Below, piece after piece: positions 37,711 to 46,284 of a stretch of 64,000 nt of DNA. Numbering within the stretch: position 1 is the stretch's first letter; each line of letters starts with the position of its first letter. The translations under genes were made by a program, and so were the position numbers. The notes under the pieces are model-generated. The model was not told the origin of the DNA. It searched no databases and was given only the letters and a program-made list of their open reading frames with translations. The stretch comes from CAWAXW01 sp963786155 (GTDB taxonomy: Bacteria; Actinomycetota; CADDZG01; WHSQ01), in NCBI GenBank assembly GCA_963786155.1, contig CAWAXW010000006.1, forward strand, positions 2,976,001 to 3,040,000, written 5' to 3'.

Positions 37711-39294
37711 ATGCGTCGGAAAGCCTTTTCTACGCTCGCTGCGTGCGTAGCCGTACTGCTCGCTTTTGGGATGCTTTCGAGCGTCGCGCGCGCCGAGCAC
37801 GAAGAGGGCGCAGGTCCCGACCAGACCCAGAAGACCATCGTGTACACCAGCCCGGGCGTGGTGTTCGTGGTCACCGACCTTCAGATCAAGGCCCGGCTGA
37901 CGTACGCGGACGCCTCGACCATCAGCGGACGCCGGGCGCTGTCGAAGACCTTCAACATCCCGTATGGGACCGGCAGCGGTTTCGTGGTGAACCCGGATGG
38001 CGTGGTGGTCACGGCGAGCCACGTCGTCGAGCCCGAGCGCCAGACGATCCTCAACTTCGTCGGCAACAAGATGGTGCTCGAAACCTTCGGCTACACCTAC
38101 GACGACGCATACGGACGTTTCTTCATCGACGACAGCAACGTGCTGAACCAGTTGCTGAAGCAGTGCTACAAGGGCATCGCCTGCAAAGTACAGATCAACC
38201 CGCAGATCAGCGTCTACTCGGGCGTCGACGTCGCAGGCAGCACATTGCCCGACGGCAAGCCCGGTCGCGTGCTCACGTCCACCGGTTTCGGGAACACCGA
38301 CGTGGCGGTCATCCAGGTACAGGGCGAGAACGTTCCGACCGTCTCCCTCGCCGATACCGCTGGTGTCGAGAGCGGCGACGAAGTGACCGCGCTGGGATAC
38401 CCGGGTTCAGCTCAGAACCTCCCCTCGGGGGTCACGGAGCCCACGAAGATCTTCGGTCGCGTCAGCAACATCCGCGAGACCGGTACGACCGAGGTCGTCG
38501 AGGTAGACATGGACATCGAGCCGGGTATGAGTGGTGGCCCGGTCATCAACGACGAAGGACAGGTTGTGGGGCTGTCCTCGTTCCTGCTGCTGCAATCGAG
38601 CGGCGAGTCCGGCTCGAGTTATCTCGCCACCGTCGACAACATCAACTCGGCTCTATCCGACGCCGGAGTTTCGGCGGAGCGGGGGGAAGTCGACAAGAAC
38701 TTCGAGCTGGCCATGCAGTACTACTGGGGCAGCCACTTCTCCGACTCGATCCCCTTGTACAACAAGGTGCTGGCCGTTCACGATGGGCATCCGCTCGCCA
38801 AGAAGTTCCACGCCGAGGCGCAGACCAAGTCCGGCAGCGCGAGCGACCTCCCGCTCGAGGAGCCCGGCGGTTTCCCCGTGTGGATCATCGCGGCGATCGC
38901 CGGTGTGGTCGTTGTCGGTGGCCTCGCGTTCTTCATGATGTCTCGCAAGAAGTCGCCCGCTCCCGCCATGGCCGGCATGGCGCCGGTCCAGGCCGCTCCG
39001 ACGCCCGAGCCGGCAACGGAAGAGACCCGCGCGGTCGGTTTCCAGGCCGCGCCCTCGACCGGGGTGGGCGGCGTAGCACCGGCGGCCGCGCAGTCAACGA
39101 CCGAGGCTCCGGCCGCCTCCGCCGCTCCTGCGGCTGCGCCCGCGGCAACGCCGACGACGGGGGCATCGGAGCCTGCCGCAGAGGTACCCCACGATGAGGC
39201 TCCGGCTCCCACCAAGAGGTTCTGCGGCCAGTGCGGCACGGACGTGGGCGCCACCAACAAGTTCTGCCAGAACTGCGGAGCGGCCGTAAGCTAG
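37711..39294 (+). CDS. HtrA-like trypsin-fold serine protease with membrane anchor and zinc ribbon
   Basis: A 527-residue protein with an N-terminal signal, a trypsin-like protease domain with complete triad His105 (VTASHVV), Asp198 (GNTDVAV) and Ser275 (PGMSGGPV), a TPR-like segment (about 330-370), one helix (about 389-411), a long Ala/Pro-rich cytoplasmic linker, and a C-terminal zinc ribbon (FCGQCGTDV and FCQNCGA). No PDZ domain is seen, unlike classical HtrA. The protease should act outside the membrane and the ribbon inside. ATG 37711 follows AAGGAGG. A strong terminator follows. Confidence 0.85.
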   Translation: MRRKAFSTLAACVAVLLAFGMLSSVARAEHEEGAGPDQTQKTIVYTSPGVVFVVTDLQIKARLTYADASTISGRRALSKTFNIPYGTGSGFVVNPDGVVVTASHVVEPERQTILNFVGNKMVLETFGYTYDDAYGRFFIDDSNVLNQLLKQCYKGIACKVQINPQISVYSGVDVAGSTLPDGKPGRVLTSTGFGNTDVAVIQVQGENVPTVSLADTAGVESGDEVTALGYPGSAQNLPSGVTEPTKIFGRVSNIRETGTTEVVEVDMDIEPGMSGGPVINDEGQVVGLSSFLLLQSSGESGSSYLATVDNINSALSDAGVSAERGEVDKNFELAMQYYWGSHFSDSIPLYNKVLAVHDGHPLAKKFHAEAQTKSGSASDLPLEEPGGFPVWIIAAIAGVVVVGGLAFFMMSRKKSPAPAMAGMAPVQAAPTPEPATEETRAVGFQAAPSTGVGGVAPAAAQSTTEAPAASAAPAAAPAATPTTGASEPAAEVPHDEAPAPTKRFCGQCGTDVGATNKFCQNCGAAVS

Positions 39295-39315
39295 ACCGCA
39301 AGGAGCACTTGCAAA

Positions 39316-39347
39316 GAGGGGGGTCCTGCTAAGGCAGGATCCCCCTC
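39316..39347 (+). terminator. intrinsic terminator after the protease gene
   Basis: A stem of about 14 bp (GAGGGGGGTCCTGC pairing with GCAGGATCCCCCTC, with one G-T pair) and a short TAAG loop, followed by ATT. It separates the protease gene from the second LVIVD operon. Confidence 0.85.
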
Positions 39348-39420
39348 ATTCAGTTCTGCTATCCCGCCGAGCCGGCCTCGCGCATTAGGGCCAGGAACAG
39401 GCCCCACTTCCGTCGAATCT

Positions 39421-39448
39421 CCCCCTAGACAAACCAACCTTTAGGGGG
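39421..39448 (+). promoter_or_regulatory. inverted repeat overlapping the Shine-Dalgarno of LVIVD copy 2
   Basis: CCCCCTAGA, a 10-base loop and TTTAGGGGG (eight Watson-Crick pairs and one G-T), ending five bases before the GTG start. The right arm holds the AGGGGG ribosome binding site. It is the same element as at 19257-19285 on the other strand, with the same arms, loop size and distance to the start. Confidence 0.6.
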
Positions 39449-39453
39449 ATCAC

Positions 39454-40857
39454 GTGCGTCGCATAGCTGCATCAATCTCGATGGTGGCCTTGGTCACCGT
39501 CGCCCTGAGCTCGGTCGCTTCCGGCACCACGCCGCGGGCCGCAGAGACCGGTTCCTTCGAGCTCATCGGACACAACCCCTTGGAGAACCGGGGGATGAAC
39601 GCGGCGATGGCCGTCCTGGGTGACTACGCCTACATCGGTAGCCGTACGGACGCCAAGGCCGACAACATCAACCACTCCGGCGTGATGGTCGTCGACATCT
39701 CCGATCCTGCAGCTCCCGAAGTCGTGCACGAGATCGGTCCGCCCCATGAGGGCAATGAAGGCGAGACCTCGCGCGAGATGCGGATCTGGCCCGACAAAGA
39801 GCTTCTGATCGTGATGAACCTCGGCTCGAACTGCGCGAGCTACCTCCACGGGTGCTCTCCGCGAACCGTGGACGACAACTTCCGCTTCTACGACATCTCC
39901 GGGAAGAACGCGGCCGAGCCGAAGCTGGTGGCTGAGTACAAGCCCAGCATCAACCCGCACGAGTTCTTCCTGTGGGACGACCCCAAGAAGCCCGGCCGCG
40001 CGCTGATGTTCATGTCGACTCCGGGCGGGTCGGCTTCCCTTCTCGTCACCGACATCTCCAACGCGAACAAGGGCAAGTTCGTCGAGCTCGGAACTGCAGC
40101 TTTCGGCGCTGAGGACAGACTGCACTCGATATCCCTATCGACGGACGGACGAACCGCATACTTGGCCCACCTGAAGGGCGGCTTCATGGTGGCCGACACC
40201 TCAGAGTTCATCGACGGCGTCAAGAAGCCCGAGGTACGCATCCTCACTCCTCCGAACGAGGCACCGAAGTGGGAAGGCCTCGGAGCGCACAGCAGCGTGA
40301 AGCTTCCGGGTCGGGATGTTGCTCTCGTCACCGACGAGGTCTACGGCGAAGCTCTGAAAGCACTCGGCCATGGTTGTCCGTGGGGTTGGGCCCGGTTCAT
40401 CGATGCCTCCAACCCGGTCAAGCCCAAAGTCGTCTCCGAATACAAGCTGCCGCAGAACGATCCGAGCTTCTGCACGACCGACGTCCCGCGGCCTTCATCG
40501 AGCTACTCCTCGCACAACCCGACGTTGACTTCACACCTGGCATTCATCACGTGGCATGCCGGTGGGCTGCAGGTGGTCGGTCTGGACAACCCGAAGAAGC
40601 CGACACAGGTTGCCGAGTACTTGCCCGAGCCACTCACCTACGTGCTGCAAGAAGACCCAGCACTCAGCGCCGGCCAGGACAAGGTCGTCATGTGGAGCTT
40701 CCCCGTAATCAAGGATGGGCTCATCTACGTGGTCGACCTCCGCAACGGCCTTTACGTCCTGAAGTACTCGGGTCCTTATGCCGATGAAGTTGCTTCCGTC
40801 GACTTCCTCGAGGGCAACTCGAACCTCGGCGACGCGCTCCGCTTCGAAAAGCCATGA
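39454..40857 (+). CDS. secreted LVIVD-repeat beta-propeller protein, copy 2
   Basis: A 467-residue exported protein. Repeats such as MVVDISDPAAPEVVHEI, FRFYDISGKNAAEPKLV and VVGLDNPKKPTQVAEY are LVIVD-type propeller blades. His-containing segments (PHEFFLWDD, RLHSISLS, ITWHAGGLQ) occupy places similar to those of copy 1 at 17871. GTG 39454 is preceded by AGGGGG within the shared inverted repeat. Its stop overlaps the start of the next gene (ATGA at 40854), making a two-gene operon with the second member of the new secreted family. Confidence 0.8.
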   Translation: MRRIAASISMVALVTVALSSVASGTTPRAAETGSFELIGHNPLENRGMNAAMAVLGDYAYIGSRTDAKADNINHSGVMVVDISDPAAPEVVHEIGPPHEGNEGETSREMRIWPDKELLIVMNLGSNCASYLHGCSPRTVDDNFRFYDISGKNAAEPKLVAEYKPSINPHEFFLWDDPKKPGRALMFMSTPGGSASLLVTDISNANKGKFVELGTAAFGAEDRLHSISLSTDGRTAYLAHLKGGFMVADTSEFIDGVKKPEVRILTPPNEAPKWEGLGAHSSVKLPGRDVALVTDEVYGEALKALGHGCPWGWARFIDASNPVKPKVVSEYKLPQNDPSFCTTDVPRPSSSYSSHNPTLTSHLAFITWHAGGLQVVGLDNPKKPTQVAEYLPEPLTYVLQEDPALSAGQDKVVMWSFPVIKDGLIYVVDLRNGLYVLKYSGPYADEVASVDFLEGNSNLGDALRFEKP

Positions 40858-41396
40858 AGCTCAAGACCGTCGGGTTAGCGGCTCTCTGCTTCCTGCTACT
40901 TGCAGGTCCCGTCGACGCGGCTGCGTCAAAGTCACGCCTCGGTGAGGACCCCGCGGGGGACGGCGTGCCGGGCCTCGACATCACGTATCTCGAGGTCGGC
41001 CGCACGGGGGCCAAGCTCGAGGTGTCCATCGGCGTGACGGGCATGACCCCGCAGATGGGCGGATACCCCGAGCTCCCGGGGATCGAGTGGAGCTTCGAGG
41101 TGGGAGGCCGCCAGTTCGTTGCCGAAGCGGTGGCGGGCAGGACTCAGCCGACCTTCTACCTCTTCGAGCTGGTCGACGGTCAGTTCAAGACGAGCAACAT
41201 CGAAGGCACCTACGATCCCGCGGACGGATTCATCTCGATGCGCGTTCCCCTCAAGGCGATCGGGGCGCGCTCGGGCTCGCGACTGGTTGGGTTCGACAGT
41301 GGAGCGGGTGCCGACGTGGACGCGCACGTCCACATCGGCGTGCAGACGATCTACCCCGACGTGATGGAGACCACCAAGGCCTTCCTGGTTCCTTAG
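40854..41396 (+). CDS. secreted beta-rich protein, new family, copy 2
   Basis: A 180-residue exported protein, paralogue of the gene at 35244 with the same length. Shared blocks are LDITYLEVGRTG, GIEWSFEVGGRQFVAE, MRVPLKAIGARSGSR, DAHVHIGV and TKAFLVP. The signal peptide ends around VDAAA, so unlike copy 1 the mature N-terminus is not His; the H-x-H motif is kept. Coupled by ATGA overlap to the LVIVD propeller, so the two products probably act together outside the cell. The stop overlaps the convergent AIM24 gene (TTAG). Confidence 0.65.
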   Translation: MKLKTVGLAALCFLLLAGPVDAAASKSRLGEDPAGDGVPGLDITYLEVGRTGAKLEVSIGVTGMTPQMGGYPELPGIEWSFEVGGRQFVAEAVAGRTQPTFYLFELVDGQFKTSNIEGTYDPADGFISMRVPLKAIGARSGSRLVGFDSGAGADVDAHVHIGVQTIYPDVMETTKAFLVP

Positions 41397-42070
41397 CTCT
41401 TGGGGGACGGCAGCTGGGGGATCAACCAACTCAGGAACGCGCCCGGGCTACGTGTCTGGATGTATGCGCGACCGGGGCCCGTTAGGTCGACCACGAATCC
41501 CTCTCCGGAGAACAGCGTTGACTTGATCCCCCCGACCTTCCGCACCTGATAGCCCATGCCTTCCTCGAACGCGACCATGTGAGATGTGTCGACGACCTGG
41601 GTCTCGCCGGCCGCGAGGGTCAGCTCGTGGACCGCGCCGTAGCTCGACATGATCAAGTCACCCTGGCCGTGGAGCCGCAACATGAACAGTCCCTCGCCCG
41701 AGAAGAAGGTCTTCGCCCCTCCCCACTTCGTCTCCACCTCGATGCCTGCGGATGACGCGACATACGAGCCGGACTGGACCATCATGGGCCGGTCGGTGAG
41801 CTTCTGATGGACGACGTCGCCGGGCAGAGCCGGTGCCAGCGAGATCTGTCCGGGGCCACCCGTGGCCGTGTACGTGTTCATGAAGAAGCTCTCGCCACCG
41901 AGTAGGGAGCGCTTCAAGCCCTTCAGCATCCCCCCCTGAGTCTTGGTCTCGAGCGTCATGTTCGGCGACATGCTGAGCATGGCGCCGCCCTCGGCCCTGA
42001 TGGTTTCGCTCGCGTCCATAGCGACGACGGCCATCGCGTACGAGGGTCGGTGGATTATCTCTATCTGCAT
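41393..42070 (-). CDS. AIM24 family protein
   Basis: A 225-residue protein of the AIM24 (TIGR00266) family, a double beta-helix-like fold found in bacteria and, in eukaryotes, mitochondria. Typical segments are SETIRAEGGAMLSMSP, GESFFMNTYTA, GLFMLRLHGQGDLIMSSYG and LFSGEGFVVDLTGPGRAYIQTRS. No signal peptide or helix is present. Function unknown in bacteria. ATG 42070 follows AAGGAG. Four-base stop overlap with the convergent gene. Confidence 0.9.
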   Translation of the reverse strand: MQIEIIHRPSYAMAVVAMDASETIRAEGGAMLSMSPNMTLETKTQGGMLKGLKRSLLGGESFFMNTYTATGGPGQISLAPALPGDVVHQKLTDRPMMVQSGSYVASSAGIEVETKWGGAKTFFSGEGLFMLRLHGQGDLIMSSYGAVHELTLAAGETQVVDTSHMVAFEEGMGYQVRKVGGIKSTLFSGEGFVVDLTGPGRAYIQTRSPGAFLSWLIPQLPSPKS

Positions 42071-42093
42071 CGCCCACTCCTTCTGAATAGGAA

Positions 42094-42117
42094 AGGGCGG
42101 GCCTTACGACCCGCCCT
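42094..42117 (-). terminator. intrinsic terminator between SCP2 and AIM24 genes
   Basis: On the minus strand, AGGGCGGG pairs with CCCGCCCT over an 8-base loop, followed by TTTCC. It lies after the SCP2 gene and before the AIM24 gene, so may also be an attenuator. Confidence 0.65.
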
Positions 42118-42140
42118 CTGGTAACAGCTTTACCCAGCTC

Positions 42141-42530
42141 TCAGTAATCGACCTCGACGTCGTCGACGGCCTTTGGCATCGCGGTGAAGACGCCCTGGAG
42201 CTGCATGAGCTTCATCATGTTGCCCGAGATCTTGATCTTGCCCTGCATGAACGCCTGTTGCGCGTTCAGCTCCTGCTTGTTGATAGCGGTCGCCGTGTCG
42301 TAGTTCTGCGTGATCGTGGCGTCGGCGCCTTCGAGCTCACCCAGTGAGACCTCCGCCGCGCCGCCGTCGAGTGTGAAGTAATACTTCGCCTCGCCCCCAT
42401 CCGGGACATCGGTCACTACCTGCTGCAGCTTCACCTGCTGCCCGGATGCCGCACTCTTGAATTCATCCGATGCATTGAGCTTCTCGGTCATCGTCGAAGC
42501 CCATTCATCGGTGAGGAACTTGATTCCCAC
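42141..42530 (-). CDS. SCP2 sterol-binding-domain protein
   Basis: A 129-residue cytoplasmic protein with the SCP2 lipid-binding fold: KYYFTLDGGAAEVSLGELEGADATITQNYDTA and QAFMQGKIKISGNMMKLMQL are typical. SCP2-like proteins bind acyl-lipids, but the ligand here is unknown. GTG 42530 is preceded by AAGGAGGACGG. It is divergent from the NUDIX-MBL gene with 55 bases between starts. Confidence 0.9.
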   Translation of the reverse strand: MGIKFLTDEWASTMTEKLNASDEFKSAASGQQVKLQQVVTDVPDGGEAKYYFTLDGGAAEVSLGELEGADATITQNYDTATAINKQELNAQQAFMQGKIKISGNMMKLMQLQGVFTAMPKAVDDVEVDY

Positions 42531-42585
42531 GCCGTCCTCCTTGGTGTGTACTCCTGACGTCGAGGGAGAACATACCTTTTAGTTC

Positions 42586-44077
42586 GTGACAGCAGACAAC
42601 GGCTCGTCGTCGATCGTTGAAACGACCCCCAGGGATGCCGCCACGGCGGTCCTGATCCGCGATTCAGAGCACGGGCTCGAGGTGTTGCTGACCGAGCGGC
42701 CCAAGAACCTCCGCTTCATGGGTGGGGCGTTGGTCTTCCCCGGTGGAGCGGTCTCTCCGGCTGATCGACGATCCCAGGTGGGAGAAGGCGTCAAACCTGT
42801 CTCGTGACGAGGCCGCTCAGGCTCTGGGGGAAGACGTGGAGTCCGCCCTCGGCCTCTACGTCTGCGCCATGCGCGAGGCGTTCGAAGAAGTCGGCTTCCT
42901 GATTACGGAGACGTCGGCGCGCCCGGAGCGGACGGCAGCGGACGACCCGGGCCGGTTCCTCACGAGCTGCTTGAGTGGCGGGGTTTCCTTGGATCTGGCC
43001 CGTCTGTCGCCTGCGGGCCGATGGGTGACGCCTATGGGTTCGCCCATCCGATTCGATGCCCGCTTCTTCCTCGTCGAGGTCGATGGCGGTTGGGCACCCG
43101 AGCCGGACCCGAGCGAGGTCGCCGCCGCCACCTGGTCGTCGCCCACGCAAGCTTTGGATCTGCTCGCCCGCGGGGAAGCGATCATGGCTCCGCCTACGGT
43201 GGAGATGTTGCAGCGACTGGCGAAGCACGACGACGTTGCATCGGCGATGATCACGGTGACCGTCGGTGAGTCTGCGGGCGGCATCTTTGCGGCTCGCGTT
43301 TCGCCCCTGGTGCAAGTGGTGCTGGCCCCCAATCCGGGGCTGATGACCGGACCAGGGACGAACACGTACGTCGTTGGGGAGAACCCGGCGCTCGTGATCG
43401 ATCCGGCGGTACCGGACGAGTCGTATCTGGACGCGGTGATGGACGCGGCCGGTTCGGTAGACAAGATCGTGGTGACCCATCGTCATTCGGATCACACGGG
43501 CGGGGTCCGGGCTCTGGCGGAACGAAGCGGCGCGCCCGTGTATTCGTTTGGCCGGGCTGCGATCGACGAGCTCGAGGTCGCCGGAGTGTCAGACGGCGAC
43601 TCTCTGGACGCAGGTGGAACCGAGCTGCGGGTTCTTCACACTCCGGGGCATGCGGCCGACCACATCTGTCTCCTGCTCGAACGGGCCGCGAGCCTCTTCG
43701 CAGGCGACACCGTCCTCGGAGAGGGCACGCCCGTCATCGCTCCCCCGGACGGAGACATGCGGGACTACATGGCTACGTTGAGGCGGCTACGTGAGCTCCA
43801 CATCGATCGGATCTATCCCGGCCATTGGCGGCCTTTGGATGGAGGCAGGGCCGTCATCGAGGGCTATCTCGAGCACAGAACGATGAGGGAGCGAGCGATC
43901 CTCGATGCCGTGCGGAATGGAGCCGCCGCCGTCGAAGAGATAGTGGAGCGCGTTTACACGGATACCTCGCCTCAGTTGCATCCGGTCGCTCAGTGGCAGG
44001 TGTCGGCGCACCTGGGCATGCTGCAGGAGGCCGGGCGGGTCGTCTATGACGGGACGGCGTGGCGAGCGCTTGATTAG
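42586..44077 (+). CDS. NUDIX hydrolase - metallo-beta-lactamase-fold fusion (one frameshift)
   Basis: About 496 residues. The N-terminal domain is a NUDIX hydrolase of the NUDT19/coenzyme-A-diphosphatase-like type, where FPGG and the REAFEEVG part of the Nudix box are separated by an insert. The C-terminal domain (about 240-430) is a metallo-beta-lactamase hydrolase with THRHSDHTGG, LHTPGHAADH, FAGDTVLG and YPGHW metal ligands, followed by a winged-helix-like end, as in LACTB2-type proteins. The frame changes near 42766; removing one C (GCTGATCGACGATCCC) restores ADDDPRWEKA. The start is GTG 42586, with a poor ribosome binding site. Confidence 0.8.
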
Positions 44078-44116
44078 ATGTAGGGGCTGAATCGGGCTGA
44101 AGAGCGGAAGCAGACG

Positions 44117-46228
44117 ATGATCTCGAGATTCCGCAGCGAAGTGCAGAGGGGAAGCTGGCGCTGGACCCTGCGCCTTGCGGAAACCGTGTCCTGGGGCGCC
44201 GCCGGCTTTGTGTTCCTGCTTCTGCACTTCGCCGATCTGCCCACCGATCGTTACCGCTGGGGTCTCGCGGTGGTGGCGGGCCTGGCCGTCTGGCTCGTCG
44301 TGCTGTTCCGGGTGCTTCTCCCTCGCTTCCCGGGGGCGAAATGGCTCGGCCCGCTGAGCCTCGTGGTCAATCTGTTCTTCGCCGGGGCCGGCTATGCGCT
44401 TTTGAGAGAGGACCTCCGCTCGGCCGAATTGATCTTCGTCCCCGTCATCATCGCGACGGGATTGCTGACACCCCTCCCCCAAGGCATCGCGGCCGCGCTG
44501 CTGGCGGTGGCCACGTACTGGACGATCTCCATGACCGTCGGACCGGAGCCGGAGCTCGTCGCCGGCGTGCTCGTCTCGGCGATGTTCGTGCTGTCGGGAT
44601 TGATGGCGGGGCTTCTGTCGCGCGAGTTGCGCTCCCACTATCGCGGTGAGCAGGAGGAACACAGACTTGCGACCGCCGTTCGCCACCGCTTAATGGCCGT
44701 GCTGGACGCGGTCGACGAGGCGATCGTCTTCCGGGATCGCCAGGGCATAGCAAGGGTCGTCAATACGCGGGCGGCGGAACTCTTTTCGATCGACCCGGGC
44801 GAACATCTGGGCGGGCCCGTCGTTGAACTCTTACGACGAGTCGCTCGCCAGACGGAGGACCCCGAAGGTTTCATGGAGACGTTTCAGGAGCTGCGTGACG
44901 ATCCCGAGCTCGAGTTGCGAACGACGGTCGAGCAGATCATCCCCGAGCGACGTGAGCTTCGGCTCTACTCGGGTCCGACCTTCGACGACGGCGGGACCCT
45001 CGTCGGAAGGATCGATGTCTACACGGACATCACCGACGCGGCCCGTCGCGCCTCCGAGATCGAGCGGCTCTACGAATCGGCTCGCAAGACCGCCGAGAGC
45101 TACCAGCGCAGCATCCTCCCGGCGACTGTGCCCAAGCTCCCGCGCCTCAACATGGTCGCTCATTATGTTCCCGCGGCAGGTAAGAGAGCAGTCTGCGGGG
45201 ATTTCTACGATTTCGTGACCTTGCCCGACGGACGCATGGGCATCGTCATGGGTGACGTGTGCGGGATCGGACCGGTGGCGGCGAACGACGCTGCACTCAC
45301 GCGCTACACGCTGCGGTCCTTCGTCACCGAGGTTGCATCTCCCGACCGGGTGATGAGATGGCTCAACGGCTACCTCGGCAGCCAGCTGACGTCGGAGCGT
45401 TTCGTAAGGCTCGTCTATTGCATCTTCGATCCGGAGCGCGCGGTGCTCGAGTACGCGAACGCCGGCCATGTTCCGCCGATCATCTATCGGGCCGGCCGGA
45501 ACGAGATCGAATGGCTCGAAGAAGGCGGCGTCGCGCTCGGCGTCGAGGCGAGCAGCCAGTACAAGACCGGTCGCATCGAGCTCGATCCCGGCGACATGAT
45601 CACCTTCTATACGGACGGCGTGACCGAAGCCCCCCGCAACGGCAAACCACTCGGCCAGGGCAAGTTGTCCGACATGGTGACCGCGTACGGTGTCGGCACT
45701 CCGGGCGAGCTCGTGCAAGCGTTGAGCCGCTGCATCAGCTCGTGGGTCGGCTTCGGTGACCAGCGAGATGACATAGCGGTTGTCGTGACCCAGGTCGTGC
45801 CCGACGAGTTGATCGCAGAGCCGATCCGGGAATTCGTCGTTCTCAACGAGCCTGCGAGGCTGTCCGAGATCCGCGCCTTCGTGCTCTCTTTCATGGCCGA
45901 TCTCCGCAGCCCGGTCGACGTCACTTACGACATGCTGCTCGCCGTCGCCGAAGCTGCAGCGAATGCAACCCGGCACGGACGGCGTGAGGACGTGAGGACG
46001 GAGATCAGGGTCAGGTGCGCGCTCAAGGCCGGGGTCGTCAGCGTCACGATCGCCGACGAGGGACATGGATTCGACCCAGCATCGATGCCGACGGACCGCC
46101 TTCCCGATAGGTTCGCTTCCGGGGGCCGCGGCCTCTATCTGATGAGGGAGCTGATGGACGAGGTCGAGTTCGACAGCGGCCCCGGCGGCACGACCGTCAC
46201 CCTGAGGCGGCGCTTGCGCGATAATTGA
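44117..46228 (+). CDS. PAS - SpoIIE (PP2C) phosphatase - HATPase signalling protein
   Basis: A 703-residue membrane-bound regulator. About six helices (residues 20-170) are followed by a PAS domain (about 190-310), a SpoIIE/RsbU-type PP2C phosphatase (about 340-555, with CGDFYDFV, GDVCGIGP, FYTDGVTEA and FGDQRDDIAVV), and a C-terminal RsbW-like HATPase (about 575-700, with AVAEAAANATRHG, IADEGHGFDP and GGRGLYLMRELMD). In partner-switching systems the phosphatase activates anti-anti-sigma factors and the kinase domain opposes it, so this single chain could do both. No sigma or anti-anti-sigma gene is adjacent. Confidence 0.88.
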   Translation: MISRFRSEVQRGSWRWTLRLAETVSWGAAGFVFLLLHFADLPTDRYRWGLAVVAGLAVWLVVLFRVLLPRFPGAKWLGPLSLVVNLFFAGAGYALLREDLRSAELIFVPVIIATGLLTPLPQGIAAALLAVATYWTISMTVGPEPELVAGVLVSAMFVLSGLMAGLLSRELRSHYRGEQEEHRLATAVRHRLMAVLDAVDEAIVFRDRQGIARVVNTRAAELFSIDPGEHLGGPVVELLRRVARQTEDPEGFMETFQELRDDPELELRTTVEQIIPERRELRLYSGPTFDDGGTLVGRIDVYTDITDAARRASEIERLYESARKTAESYQRSILPATVPKLPRLNMVAHYVPAAGKRAVCGDFYDFVTLPDGRMGIVMGDVCGIGPVAANDAALTRYTLRSFVTEVASPDRVMRWLNGYLGSQLTSERFVRLVYCIFDPERAVLEYANAGHVPPIIYRAGRNEIEWLEEGGVALGVEASSQYKTGRIELDPGDMITFYTDGVTEAPRNGKPLGQGKLSDMVTAYGVGTPGELVQALSRCISSWVGFGDQRDDIAVVVTQVVPDELIAEPIREFVVLNEPARLSEIRAFVLSFMADLRSPVDVTYDMLLAVAEAAANATRHGRREDVRTEIRVRCALKAGVVSVTIADEGHGFDPASMPTDRLPDRFASGGRGLYLMRELMDEVEFDSGPGGTTVTLRRRLRDN

Positions 46229-46240
46229 CCGCACGGTCAA
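46225..46240. promoter_or_regulatory. candidate TetR-type operator upstream of thiolase
   Basis: TTGACCG-CA-CGGTCAA is a perfect inverted repeat with 7-bp arms, beginning in the last codons of the phosphatase gene and ending 44 bases before the thiolase start. Such short GACCG palindromes are typical of TetR-family regulators of acyl-CoA metabolism in Actinobacteria; the regulator itself is not in this window. Confidence 0.5.
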
Positions 46241-46284
46241 GAACCGGTCGGAGCTCAGGGCAGAACCAAATGAAAGGAACCGAT

